The position numbers were made by a program, and so were the translations under genes. A stretch of DNA of 64,000 nucleotides from assembly GCF_005871205.1 (NCBI RefSeq), contig NZ_SWKM01000017.1, positions 1 through 64,000 of the forward strand, in the 5' to 3' direction. Source of the DNA: Marinobacter alexandrii (lineage in GTDB: Bacteria; Pseudomonadota; Gammaproteobacteria; Pseudomonadales; Oleiphilaceae). Positions 5,189-13,827 of the stretch are shown here, in pieces; positions within the stretch are counted from its first letter, which is position 1; every line of letters starts with the position of its first letter. A model generated the notes under the pieces. That model was not told where the DNA came from. It ran no database searches and saw only the letters and a program-made list of their open reading frames with translations.

Positions 5189-6181
5189 ATGATCCAGGAT
5201 GTCCCACCCAAACTTCCGGATAACCCTACCCGCTTCATGGATCAGCTCCGCGTGCTGATCCGCAGTCGGAACATGGCCTATAAAACCGAGCAAACCTATT
5301 GCCACTGGATCAAGCGCTTTATTCGTTTTCATGGCATGCAGCACCCGTCCGCCCTCGCGGCAAAGGAGGTAGAGCAGTTTCTGTCGCACCTGGCGGTTCA
5401 GCGCAACAACAGTGTGAGTACTCAGCGAACGGCGCTGAATGCCATTATTTTCCTGTTCCGGGAACTTCTAGAGCAGCCATTGGAAGAGCTGTCGTTTGAG
5501 CTGGCACGTAAACCCCGGCGCTTACCGACGGTATTCACCCACGACGAAGCCCGGGCGGTGATCGGCCACCTGCAAGGTGAGTGTCACTTGGTGGCGCGCT
5601 TGGTGTATGGCTCGGGCCTTCGGATCAACGAGGCCCTCAGGCTCCGGGTGAAAGACGTGGATTTCGGAATGCAGCAGATCATCGTGCGCAGCGGCAAGGG
5701 CAACAAGGACAGAACCACCCTGCTCCCGGATTCCCTGATCGAACCGCTAACTCTGCAGATGGAGAGCTGTCTGGCCCAGCATCGGAAAGATCTTGCCCAA
5801 GGACACGGAGAGGTTTACATGCCCACGGCACTGAATCGGAAGTTTCCCAGCGCAGGCCGGGAACCGGCATGGCAATACCTGTTTCCGGCCGCAAAACTTT
5901 CCATGGATCCGCGCAGCGATGTGCTCCGCCGGCACCACTTGTTGGATCGCGGTGTCCAGCGAGCCATCGGTGCCGCCATTCGAGAAGCGGGCATTTACAA
6001 GCAGGCGAACAGCCACGCGTTACGTCACAGCTTTGCGACTCGGCTACTGGAAGCCGGGTACGATATCCGCACCATTCAGAAGCTGTTAGGCCATGCCGAT
6101 GTGCGCACCACGGAAATCTACACCCATGTTGTCCGCAAAGGGGGCTTTGGCGTGCGCAGCCCGGTAGATGACGGCTTCTAG
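5189..6181 (+). CDS. intI: Integron integrase IntI
   Basis: Site-specific tyrosine recombinase that inserts and excises cassettes at attI and attC. From the ATG at 5189 (GGAGG eight bases upstream) it has 330 residues; an ATG at 5174 has no ribosome site. The N-terminal SAM-like DNA-binding domain covers about residues 12-100. Catalytic residues are R145 (GLRINEAL), H276 and R279 (HALRHSF), H302 (LLGHADV) and Y311 (TEIYTHV). The insert around residues 245-270 (LLDRGVQRAIGAAIREAGI) is the extra alpha-I2 patch that separates IntI from XerC/D. Complete and apparently functional. A LexA box lies upstream. Its stop shares CTAG with the stop of the convergent gene at 6178. Confidence 0.95.
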   Translation: MIQDVPPKLPDNPTRFMDQLRVLIRSRNMAYKTEQTYCHWIKRFIRFHGMQHPSALAAKEVEQFLSHLAVQRNNSVSTQRTALNAIIFLFRELLEQPLEELSFELARKPRRLPTVFTHDEARAVIGHLQGECHLVARLVYGSGLRINEALRLRVKDVDFGMQQIIVRSGKGNKDRTTLLPDSLIEPLTLQMESCLAQHRKDLAQGHGEVYMPTALNRKFPSAGREPAWQYLFPAAKLSMDPRSDVLRRHHLLDRGVQRAIGAAIREAGIYKQANSHALRHSFATRLLEAGYDIRTIQKLLGHADVRTTEIYTHVVRKGGFGVRSPVDDGF

Positions 6182-6453
6182 CTTTCCCAGTTGCTTGAGG
6201 GTATTCGCTTTACATGGATATGGCTAGCCAGCCGGATGGTGGGCCGAATCAGGAACTGGAAGCTGCCGATGATAAACAGCCAGATGGCCGCTTTCTCGTA
6301 CTCGGGAAACAGGAACAGAACACTCCCCACCAGAAACCAGATCGCGATGAAGAAGTCGTTTACGATACTGATCACCTCGTAACGGCGGCGGATGATCAGT
6401 TCTTCATGGCCGAACTTCAGTGTAAGGGGGCTATCAGTGCGGTGTTCAACCAT
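6178..6453 (-). CDS. YrhK-like small membrane protein
   Basis: 91 residues. LTLKFGHEELIIRRRYEVIS is followed by two hydrophobic helices (about residues 33-50 and 57-75) and IRLASHIHVKRI. This is the pattern of YrhK-domain proteins, two-helix inner-membrane proteins of unknown function. The ATG at 6453 follows AGGACGAG. The last three bases overlap the end of intI, so the integron is packed tightly against a chromosomal gene. Confidence 0.75.
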   Translation of the reverse strand: MVEHRTDSPLTLKFGHEELIIRRRYEVISIVNDFFIAIWFLVGSVLFLFPEYEKAAIWLFIIGSFQFLIRPTIRLASHIHVKRIPSSNWES

Positions 6454-6532
6454 GGCTCGTCCTGCTGCTGATGGCTGGGGTTAAGGATAAGGAAGGATTG
6501 AGGTGGCGGAGGCTCGGCTCCGCCACGGCAGA

Positions 6533-6880
6533 TTATTGCATGGCGTTGTATGCTGCGTCGGTCTTCGCCGCCATGATGAAGTCATTCCGGTGCAGGCCGC
6601 CAATAGCGTGGGTCCACCAACTCACGGTCACTTTGCCGTATTCCAGCAGAATGGCGGGGTGATGGTCTTCTGCCTCAGCCAGGTCACCCACTTTGTTGGT
6701 GAAAGCCTGAGCCTGGGCAAAGTTCTTCAACTTGAACACCTTGTGTAGCTGTTCTTCGCCATCGGCCTCCACAACCTTCCAGTCTGGAACATCCTTCAGC
6801 AGCGCCTGCTTCTCATCGCCGGTGACTTTGGGTGCGTCTTTGTTGCACGCTTCGCAATGTTGCTGGGTCAACTCGCTCAT
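6533..6880 (-). CDS. phhB: Pterin-4a-carbinolamine dehydratase
   Basis: 115 residues. Dehydrates 4a-hydroxytetrahydrobiopterin, the step that recycles the cofactor of phenylalanine hydroxylase. The signature is clear in A-E-D-H-H-P, then V-T-V-S-W-W-T-H and GGLHRNDF near the C-terminus. The first part has a Cys pair (CEACNKDAP) typical of bacterial PhhB. The start is the ATG at 6880 with GGAGG six bases upstream rather than the TTG two codons earlier. No phhA is visible here, so it stands alone, divergent from imuA. Confidence 0.9.
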   Translation of the reverse strand: MSELTQQHCEACNKDAPKVTGDEKQALLKDVPDWKVVEADGEEQLHKVFKLKNFAQAQAFTNKVGDLAEAEDHHPAILLEYGKVTVSWWTHAIGGLHRNDFIMAAKTDAAYNAMQ

Positions 6881-6973
6881 GGTCAACCTCCCTGGTTGAT
6901 GACTGTGTTACTAGCGTGGGTGTCAGTGTGCAGATTATCAACCCGTCCTTGAAATCTTGCCCTGTTCAGAATA

Positions 6974-6989
6974 CTGTATATTTAAACAG
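6974..6989 (+). promoter_or_regulatory. LexA box upstream of imuA
   Basis: CTGTATATTTAAACAG matches the CTGT-N8-ACAG consensus and extends to a 20-base near-palindrome (TACTGTATA...TTAAACAGTA). It sits 19 bases before the imuA ATG. It implies that the imuA-imuB-dnaE2 operon is SOS-inducible, with the same box type as intI. Confidence 0.9.
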
Positions 6990-7007
6990 TATATTGAGAT
7001 CTTTCCC

Positions 7008-7697
7008 ATGAGTGAGCTTCTGAACACACTGATGCAGGATGCCCGTGTCTGGCAGGGGCACCAGCATCGGTCAACCAGCCAACCGGCGGAACCAACCGGC
7101 TACCAGATCCTGGACAACCAGCTCGGTGGCATCGGCTGGCCCCGGGGCGCCCTGAGCGAATGTCTGCTGGATAATTCCGGCATTGGCGAACTGCATCTGC
7201 TGCTGCCCTTGATGCAACGGCTGTCCCACAACGGTAAAACCGTATTCTGGCTGAATCCGCCGCACATGCCCTATGCTCCGGCGCTGGCCCGGGAGGGCGT
7301 GAACCTGGATCAGGTGGTGATGATCCACACCGACGAAGCCGGTGACTTCCTGTGGACTCTGGAGAACTGCCTGCGCTCGCCGGTTACCGGCCTGGTGATG
7401 GCCTGGCCCGGCAAGCTGGCGTCCCGGGATATCCGGCGCTTGCAGTTGGCGGCGGAAGCCGGCAGCAACGTGTGCGTACTCTTCCGCGAGCGCCGCTATG
7501 CCGACCAGAATTCCCCCGCGGCCCTGCGCCTGGAACTGGAACCCGGCGATAACCAGGAGCTGAAGATCAACATCGTGAAACGCCGGGGCAGCTGGCCCGG
7601 CCAACGCTGTGCCCTGGCCATGGCACAGCGGGCTGATCTGGCCTTCCATGAGGCTCCCCGAGTGATTCAGGGGCCCTGGCCCGCCTCTACCCGGTAA
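7008..7697 (+). CDS. imuA: Translesion mutasome protein ImuA
   Basis: 229 residues, a RecA/SulA-like protein of the ImuA (ImuA1) type that acts with ImuB and DnaE2 in SOS mutagenesis. Visible are the LDNQLGGIGWPRGALSECL segment in place of a RecA Walker region, LLLPLMQRLS and the strand GLVMAWPGKLASRDIRRLQ. The intact P-loop GxxxxGKT is absent, as usual for this group. The start at 7008 follows the LexA box; an upstream in-frame ATG at 6957 precedes that box and is unlikely. It ends seven bases before imuB. Confidence 0.9.
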   Translation: MSELLNTLMQDARVWQGHQHRSTSQPAEPTGYQILDNQLGGIGWPRGALSECLLDNSGIGELHLLLPLMQRLSHNGKTVFWLNPPHMPYAPALAREGVNLDQVVMIHTDEAGDFLWTLENCLRSPVTGLVMAWPGKLASRDIRRLQLAAEAGSNVCVLFRERRYADQNSPAALRLELEPGDNQELKINIVKRRGSWPGQRCALAMAQRADLAFHEAPRVIQGPWPASTR

Positions 7698-7704
7698 TAT
7701 CACC

Positions 7705-9123
7705 ATGCTTTGGTTGTATCTGCACTTCCCGCACCTACTGCTGGACCACATTCGCCGCACCCGCGAAGAAGCGGGCGCGCTGGTGATTGTCGAGGGTTCC
7801 GGGCAAAAGGTGATACAGGCCTGCCCGGAAGCCCGGGACCAGGGCGTGCATGCGGGCATGCGCCTGAAAACCGCCCTCAGCCTGGTGCCGGAGCTGGGTA
7901 CCGTGCGTGCCGACCAGCAACAGGAAGCCCGGATTCTGGAAGATCAGGCCCGCTGGCTGTACCGCTATGCCGCCCACATTGTGCTGGTACCACCGGATGG
8001 CCTGATGGCGGAAATCGGCAGCCTGAAACGGCTGTATGGCGGCCTGCCCGCAGCCTGGCAAACCGTGGAACAGGCGCTGGACGAACGCCAGCTAACCGCC
8101 TGGCCGGGCCTTGGCCACACTCCCCTGGCCGCCCGCCTGATTGCCCGCGCCGGTAAGGGTGAATGCACCGATGACAAGGGCCACATTCAGCGCACCCTGG
8201 GCCAGATGCCACTGTTGGCGGCCGAATTTGATGCCCGCACCTGCACCCGCCTGCAGCGGCTGGGGCTGAACACCCTGGGGGAAGTTTTTGCCCTGCCGGC
8301 GGCCGAACTGGCGCGCCGGCTGTCACCGGAAACCCTGGCCCGCGTTCAGAAGATCCAGGGCACCCGGCCAGACCCACAAGCACCCTGGCAACCGCCGCAC
8401 CAGTTCCGGCAACAGGCGGATTTTGTGCAGGAGATAGAATTGTCCCAGGGGCTGCTGTTTCCACTGCAGCGCATCCTGACGGAACTGGAAGAAGATCTGT
8501 GCTGGCGCCAGCAGGAAACCGACAGCCTGTTGCTGGTGCTCCGACACCGGCACGAAGAACCCACCCGCGTGCGCATCCGAACCTCCGGCCCGGAGCACCG
8601 GGCCGATGCATTCCTGAATCTGGTGCGCCTGCGATTTGAGCAGCAGCCGTTGCGGGCACCGGTGGTCTCACTGCAGTTATCGGTAAAACGCTTTCTGGGC
8701 CGGGAAGCCGACACCGGCCAGGATCTGCTGGGCGAAACCCAGGATCTGAACGAAGCCTGGCACACCCTGATGAGCCGGCTGCAGGCCCGGCTTGGTGATC
8801 AGGCCCTGAAACAGCTTTCGCCCCAGGCAGACCATCGCCCGGAGCGGGCCTGGAGCGCCTCCGGGGTACATCGCAACAACCGGCCAGCGGGCACCACTGC
8901 TAACCAACTACCCCGCCGACCCCTATGGTTACTGCAGGGGCCGCAACCACTCACGGAAGCACCCATCGCCTGGTTTGCCGGCCCGGAGCGCATCAGCGGT
9001 GGCTGGTGGGACGGCCACCGGGTGCACCGGGACTACTACATCGCCCAACTCAGTAGCGGCCAACTGGCCTGGGTGTTCCGGGATATCCGGGAAGGCTGGT
9101 TCGTGCATGGATGGTTTGGCTGA
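7705..9123 (+). CDS. imuB: Y-family polymerase-like mutasome protein ImuB
   Basis: 472 residues with the Y-family fold. The metal-binding acids of true Y-family polymerases are replaced: the N-terminal strand reads LWLYLHFPHLLLD rather than one with a catalytic D-x-D, and the palm strand is DGLMAEIGSLKRLY. It therefore probably acts as a scaffold linking DnaE2 to the sliding clamp rather than as a polymerase. HhH region around residues 180-215, little-finger region after about 240, and a C-terminal tail with PRRPLWLLQGP as in ImuB proteins. Its stop overlaps the dnaE2 start (TGATG). Confidence 0.93.
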   Translation: MLWLYLHFPHLLLDHIRRTREEAGALVIVEGSGQKVIQACPEARDQGVHAGMRLKTALSLVPELGTVRADQQQEARILEDQARWLYRYAAHIVLVPPDGLMAEIGSLKRLYGGLPAAWQTVEQALDERQLTAWPGLGHTPLAARLIARAGKGECTDDKGHIQRTLGQMPLLAAEFDARTCTRLQRLGLNTLGEVFALPAAELARRLSPETLARVQKIQGTRPDPQAPWQPPHQFRQQADFVQEIELSQGLLFPLQRILTELEEDLCWRQQETDSLLLVLRHRHEEPTRVRIRTSGPEHRADAFLNLVRLRFEQQPLRAPVVSLQLSVKRFLGREADTGQDLLGETQDLNEAWHTLMSRLQARLGDQALKQLSPQADHRPERAWSASGVHRNNRPAGTTANQLPRRPLWLLQGPQPLTEAPIAWFAGPERISGGWWDGHRVHRDYYIAQLSSGQLAWVFRDIREGWFVHGWFG

Positions 9124-12100
9124 TGACCGAGTCGGCTTACGCTGAACTGTTCTGCTTCAGCAACTTCACCTTCCTGACCGGCGCCTCCCATCCCCACGAG
9201 CTGGCCGAGCGGGCGGCAGAATTGGGCTATGCCGCCCTGGCCATCACCGATGCCTGTTCAGTTGCCGGCATTCCCCGGGCCTGGGCCGCCCTGAAAGACA
9301 GTCCGGTGAAACTGATTACCGGCAGCTGGTTTGAACTCAAGGATGCCCCACCCGGCGCCAGCGTGCCCCGGTTTATCCTGCTGGCCCGTACCCGCCGGGG
9401 CTACGGCCAGCTGTGCCAGTTGATTACCACCGGCCGGCGCCGGGCAGAGAAAGGCCAATATCAGCTGTACTTCCGGGATGCGGAAACCCACCCGCTGGAT
9501 GACTGCCTGTGCCTGTGGTTACCACCCACACTGGCCGAGGCCGACGCCGATCAGGCCCTGGCTTGTGGCGAATGGCTGCAACGCCTGTTTGATCCCAGAT
9601 TGTGGATTGCCGCCGCCCGCACCCTGGAATCCGGCGAGGAACAGCAACTGGCCCGGGCCCGCTGGCTGGCCGACCAGTTGCGCTGCCCGATCACCGCCAC
9701 CGGCGAGGTGCACATGCACAACCGGGAACGCCAGCCTCTACAGGACGTACTCACCGCCCTGCGCAACCACACCAGCCTGGAACAGGCCGGCCACTGCCTG
9801 TTCCAGAATGGCGAACGCTACCTGCGCCCGGTACCGGTGCTGCAACGGCTGTTTCCAGACACCTGGCTGCGAGAAACCCGACGAATTGCCGATCAATGCA
9901 CGTTCCAGCCCGGCAGCCTGCGCTACGAATACCCGCCGGACCTGGTGCCCGAGGCAGAAACCCCGGCCGCCTATCTGAAACGCCTCACCCGCGAAGGCGA
10001 ACGCCGCCGTTACCCGGATGGCACCCCGCTGACCGTGCAGGCACTGATCCGCAAAGAACTGGATCTGATCTCGGAGATGAAGTACGAACACTACTTCCTC
10101 ACCATTCACGACATCGTCGCCTTCGCCCGCAGCCGGGGCATTCTCTGCCAGGGCCGGGGCTCGGCCGCCAACTCGGCAGTCTGTTACTGCCTGGGCATCA
10201 CCGAAGTAAACCCGGCCCGGGTCGAACTTCTGTTCGAACGCTTTATCTCGAAAGACCGCGACGAGCCACCCGATATCGACGTGGACTTTGAACACGAACG
10301 CCGGGAAGAAGTCATCCAGTACATCTACCGGCGCTACAGCCGGGAACGGGCAGCACTGGCGGCCACAGTAATCCGCTACCGTCCCCGCAGCGCCATCCGC
10401 GATGTCGGCAAGGCCCTGGGCTTTGACCCGGCCCAAGTAGAACAATTGCTGGAAGGCATCGACTGGCGCGACAAAGCCACCGGCTGGCGCCAGCAAGTAC
10501 TCGACAAACGCCTGACCCGAAACCCCAAGGTAGCGGACCAGTTCTTCACCCTGGTCAACACCCTGCTCGGCTTCCCCCGACACCTGTCCCAGCATGTCGG
10601 CGGCTTTGTCATCAGCTCCGGCCCGCTGGCCGAACTGGTGCCGGTGGAAAACGCCGCCATGGCCGACCGCACCGTCATCCAGTGGGACAAAGACGACCTG
10701 GAAAGCCTGGGCTTAATGAAAGTGGATGTGCTCGCCCTGGGCATGCTCTCCGCCATTCGCAAGGCCCTGGAACTGATCAGTGAACAGAAAGGCCATCCGT
10801 TCCAGATGCAGGACATCCCCCAGGAAGACCACGCCACTTACGCCATGCTCCAGAAAGGCGACAGCATCGGCGTATTCCAGGTGGAATCCCGTGCCCAGAT
10901 CAACATGCTGCCCAGGCTCAAACCGGCAACCTATTACGACCTGGTGATCGAAGTGGCCATCGTCCGCCCCGGCCCGATCCAGGGCGACATGGTGCACCCC
11001 TACCTGCGCCGAAAACACGGACTGGAACCGGTGGACTACCCCAACGATGCCATCCAAAAAGTACTCGAGCGCACCCTGGGCGTGCCCATCTTTCAGGAAC
11101 AGGTGATCAAACTCGCCATGGTGGCCGCCGGCTTCTCCGCCGGCGAGGCGGACCAGCTACGCCGGGCCATGGCCGCCTGGAAATCCCACGGCGATCTGAC
11201 CCCGTTCCGGGACAAACTCATCACCGGCATGCTCGAACGCGGCCACGATGCCGACTTCGCCGAACGACTGTACCTGCAGATCTGCGGCTTTGGCGGCTAT
11301 GGCTTCCCGGAATCCCACGCCGCCAGCTTTGCGCTGCTGGTTTATGTCTCCGCCTGGATCAAATGCCACTACCCGGCCGCCTTCTACTGCGCCCTGCTGA
11401 ACAGCCAGCCCATGGGCTTCTACTCGCCCTCTCAACTGGTCCAGGACGCCCGCCGCCACGGCGTCGCGGCCTTACCGCCAGACGTAAACCACAGCCAATG
11501 GGACCACACCCTCAAGGGCCCGGAGCGCAAACTGAGATTAGGCCTGCGATTGATCCAGGGCCTGTCCGCCAAAGGCGCCGAACGCCTGTGCCAACAGCGA
11601 CCAACCGAAGGCTATCGCTCCACTAGCGAACTGCGCCAGCGCGCCGGCCTGAACCAGCGCGACATGGAACTGCTCGCCGGCGCCAACGCCATGCCCGACT
11701 TCACTGCCAACCGGCACCAGGCCTACTGGCAGCTACTCGGCCACGAACAACCAGCCGAACTCTTCGCCGCCGAAGACAACGAGCGCTATGCCGACGAAAC
11801 CCATTCCCTGGAAACCCGGGCCCAGGAAACCTGCGAGCAACTGCCCGACCCCACTGAAGGCCAGAACGTACTTGCCGACTACGCCAGCCAGGGCCTGACC
11901 TTGCAGCGCCACCCGCTGGCGCTACTCCGGGAACAGGGCCATCTGCAGTTCTGCCTGAGCGCCGAACAACTCCAACAAACCGAAGCCGGCCGCCCCGTCC
12001 AGGTCGCCGGTTTGGTCACCGGCCGCCAACGCCCCGGCTCCGCCTCCGGCGTCACCTTCGTCACCCTGGAAGACGAAACCGGCAACGTGAACGTGGTGGT

Positions 12101-12272
12101 CTGGCTGGAAACCGCTCGGCGCCAACGCAAACCGCTGCTAACCGCCCGGCTGCTGCATGTGAAAGGAATTCTGGAACGAGAAGGCGACATTATTCATGTG
12201 ATGGCAGGCAAACTTTCCGACCTAAGCCATCTCATCAAGACACTCCCGGTCAGTTCAAGAAACTTTCACTGA
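9123..12272 (+). CDS. dnaE2: Error-prone DNA polymerase DnaE2 (ImuC)
   Basis: 1049 residues, C-family polymerase used for translesion synthesis under SOS. PHP domain at about residues 1-210 (FCFSNFTFLTGASHPHEL...ITATGEVHMH). Palm with GRGSAANS near 345 and the catalytic PDIDVDF near 383-389. Thumb/fingers follow (VRPGPIQGDMVHPYL, GFGGYGFPESHAASFA). The C-terminal OB fold is at about residues 945-1015 (VQVAGLVTGRQRPGSA). It lacks the long C-terminal clamp and tau-binding parts of DnaE1. I prefer the ATG at 9123 (TGATG overlap with imuB) to the one at 9111. Confidence 0.95.
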   Translation: MTESAYAELFCFSNFTFLTGASHPHELAERAAELGYAALAITDACSVAGIPRAWAALKDSPVKLITGSWFELKDAPPGASVPRFILLARTRRGYGQLCQLITTGRRRAEKGQYQLYFRDAETHPLDDCLCLWLPPTLAEADADQALACGEWLQRLFDPRLWIAAARTLESGEEQQLARARWLADQLRCPITATGEVHMHNRERQPLQDVLTALRNHTSLEQAGHCLFQNGERYLRPVPVLQRLFPDTWLRETRRIADQCTFQPGSLRYEYPPDLVPEAETPAAYLKRLTREGERRRYPDGTPLTVQALIRKELDLISEMKYEHYFLTIHDIVAFARSRGILCQGRGSAANSAVCYCLGITEVNPARVELLFERFISKDRDEPPDIDVDFEHERREEVIQYIYRRYSRERAALAATVIRYRPRSAIRDVGKALGFDPAQVEQLLEGIDWRDKATGWRQQVLDKRLTRNPKVADQFFTLVNTLLGFPRHLSQHVGGFVISSGPLAELVPVENAAMADRTVIQWDKDDLESLGLMKVDVLALGMLSAIRKALELISEQKGHPFQMQDIPQEDHATYAMLQKGDSIGVFQVESRAQINMLPRLKPATYYDLVIEVAIVRPGPIQGDMVHPYLRRKHGLEPVDYPNDAIQKVLERTLGVPIFQEQVIKLAMVAAGFSAGEADQLRRAMAAWKSHGDLTPFRDKLITGMLERGHDADFAERLYLQICGFGGYGFPESHAASFALLVYVSAWIKCHYPAAFYCALLNSQPMGFYSPSQLVQDARRHGVAALPPDVNHSQWDHTLKGPERKLRLGLRLIQGLSAKGAERLCQQRPTEGYRSTSELRQRAGLNQRDMELLAGANAMPDFTANRHQAYWQLLGHEQPAELFAAEDNERYADETHSLETRAQETCEQLPDPTEGQNVLADYASQGLTLQRHPLALLREQGHLQFCLSAEQLQQTEAGRPVQVAGLVTGRQRPGSASGVTFVTLEDETGNVNVVVWLETARRQRKPLLTARLLHVKGILEREGDIIHVMAGKLSDLSHLIKTLPVSSRNFH

Positions 12273-12299
12273 GTTTTTGAGGCCACCCAAAAGCCGGAA

Positions 12300-12409
12300 G
12301 CACCTGTATGGAAGTCCTTTTCAGGAATGTTGGAGGCCATGGACGGCCGGAAACAAGCGCACATGGATGTGCTCGTAGCGGTTCCTGAAAAGGACTTCCA
12401 TACAGGTGC
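12300..12409 (-). repeat. Inverted-repeat element with conserved 54-nt core, copy B
   Basis: Two perfectly complementary 28-nt arms (12300-12327 and 12382-12409) enclose a 54-nt core. On the minus strand the core is 44/54 identical to the core at 50771-50824, but the arms are unrelated to the arms there. The core itself can form two small stems (GCACAT/ATGTGC and GGCC/GGCC). It lies between the convergent ends of dnaE2 and oadB. Strand is that of the core. Confidence 0.85.
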
Positions 12410-12437
12410 CCCCACCGAGCTCGCAATCCTAAAAAAG

Positions 12438-12474
12438 AAAACCCCGCTAAGCGAAACGCCAAGCGGGGTTTTTG
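12438..12474. terminator. Bidirectional terminator between dnaE2 and oadB
   Basis: Stem AACCCCGCT (12440-12448) with AGCGGGGTT (12462-12470), flanked by an A-run on the left and a T-run on the right, so it can end transcripts from both sides. Confidence 0.85.
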
Positions 12475-12490
12475 GTACCGCGAGCAATGA

Positions 12491-13813
12491 TCAGCTAAGC
12501 AGCTTGATCATCACACCCGCAGCAACCGCAGAGCCGATAACACCCGCCACGTTTGGACCCATGGCGTGCATCAGCAGGAAGTTCTGCGGGTTAGCTTCCA
12601 GACCAACTTTGTTGGAAACCCGTGCCGCCATCGGTACAGCCGACACACCAGCAGAACCAATCAGCGGGTTAATGGCTTCCTTACTGAAGCGGTTCATCAG
12701 CTTCGCCATCAGTACGCCAGAGGCCGTACCCACACCGAAGGCAACGATACCCAAGCCCAGGATACCCAGCGTTTGCGGATCCAGGAACTTGTCAGCCATC
12801 AGCTTGGAACCAACCGACAGACCCAGGAAGATAGTCACAATGTTGATCAGCGCATTCTGGGCAGTGTCGCTCAGACGCTCAACCACGCCACACTCACGCA
12901 TCAGGTTACCGAAGCAGAACATACCCAGCAGCGGCGCTGCGTCAGGCAGGAACAGAACTACGGCAATCAACACGACCAGCGGGAAGATGATCTTCTCCTT
13001 CTTGCTGACCGGCCGCAGCTGGGACATCTTGATGGCCCGCTCCTTGTGGCTGGTCAGTGCCTTCATGATCGGCGGCTGGATCATCGGTACCAGCGCCATA
13101 TAAGCGTAGGCCGAAACCGCAATCGCACCAATCAGGTGAGGAGCCAGAACACTGGATACGTAGATGGAGGTTGGGCCATCCGCGCCACCAATGATACCGA
13201 CAGCCGCAGCTTCAAGGATGGTGAAATCCAGGATGCCAAAGAAGTCCAACAGGGCTGCACCGATAACAGTACCGAAGATACCGAACTGAGCGGCAGCACC
13301 CAGCAGCATGGTCTTCGGATTCGCCAGCAGCGGACCAAAGTCAGTCATGGCGCCTACGCCCATGAAGATCAGCAGAGGGCCAACGGTACTGCCGATAACC
13401 ACGGTGTAGAAGTTGTACAGCATGCCGTTGCCGTAACCGAGGTCCTGGGCAAGGCCGTTCGCCAGAGCAATCTGGGTGTAGCTGGCGTCCTTGAAGGCAA
13501 GCTTGAACGTTTCCTTCACTTCCGGCGTTACCGCCTGACCAGCCTGATAGGCCACATCCAGGGCACCAGCCATCGCCGCCAGCACCTGGGGCTTGGCAAA
13601 GTGAATGGCATTCTCAGCAGCCGACAGGGCCAGCCCTGCCTCCGGAATGTTCGCCAGGATGCCGCCGAAACCAATCGGCACCAGCAGCAGTGGCTCAAAG
13701 CCCTTGCGAATCGCAAGGAACAGCAGGAGCAGACCGATGGCGATCATCACCACCTGGCCTGGTTCGATGTTGAACAGGCCACTGCCTGTCCAGAGCGTCA
13801 TAATTTTATCCAT
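12491..13813 (-). CDS. oadB: Oxaloacetate decarboxylase, beta subunit (Na+ pump)
   Basis: 440 residues, the membrane subunit that decarboxylates carboxybiotin and couples this to Na+ export. Many hydrophobic helices. Family landmarks are GFGGILANIPEAGLA near the N-terminus, GNGMLYNFYTVVIGSTVGPLLIF (about 140-165), GIIGGADGPTSIYVSS with the Na+-site Asp (about 210-225) and the C-terminal HAMGPNVAGVIGSAVAAGV. Last gene of oadG-oadA-oadB, 14 bases after oadA. Confidence 0.95.
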   Translation of the reverse strand: MDKIMTLWTGSGLFNIEPGQVVMIAIGLLLLFLAIRKGFEPLLLVPIGFGGILANIPEAGLALSAAENAIHFAKPQVLAAMAGALDVAYQAGQAVTPEVKETFKLAFKDASYTQIALANGLAQDLGYGNGMLYNFYTVVIGSTVGPLLIFMGVGAMTDFGPLLANPKTMLLGAAAQFGIFGTVIGAALLDFFGILDFTILEAAAVGIIGGADGPTSIYVSSVLAPHLIGAIAVSAYAYMALVPMIQPPIMKALTSHKERAIKMSQLRPVSKKEKIIFPLVVLIAVVLFLPDAAPLLGMFCFGNLMRECGVVERLSDTAQNALINIVTIFLGLSVGSKLMADKFLDPQTLGILGLGIVAFGVGTASGVLMAKLMNRFSKEAINPLIGSAGVSAVPMAARVSNKVGLEANPQNFLLMHAMGPNVAGVIGSAVAAGVMIKLLS

Positions 13814-13827
13814 GGAATGCTGGCCCT

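Larger units (their letters stand above)
1..6181 (-). mobile_element. Chromosomal integron: integrase, attI and at least 12 cassettes
   Basis: A tyrosine recombinase of the IntI family reads rightward from 5189. To its left lie an attI-type core and a series of small minus-strand genes separated by imperfect repeats. On the minus strand each repeat begins with a TAAC and ends with a GTTA, which is the attC layout. Each cassette is one minus-strand gene, or no clear gene, followed by its attC. The array continues past the left edge. The attC sites fall into several sequence classes rather than one uniform family, so the array was probably assembled from varied sources. Strand shown is that of the cassettes. 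Confidence 0.95.

Noticed and set aside
5024..5389. A 121-codon minus-strand frame overlapping attI and the intI 5' end
   Set aside because: It crosses the LexA box and the integrase coding region. No family, no start signal, and the intI assignment is secure.
12327..13103. Plus-strand frame starting in the inverted repeat and reading across oadB
   Set aside because: It begins inside a structured repeat and a terminator and continues antisense to a well-supported membrane subunit.
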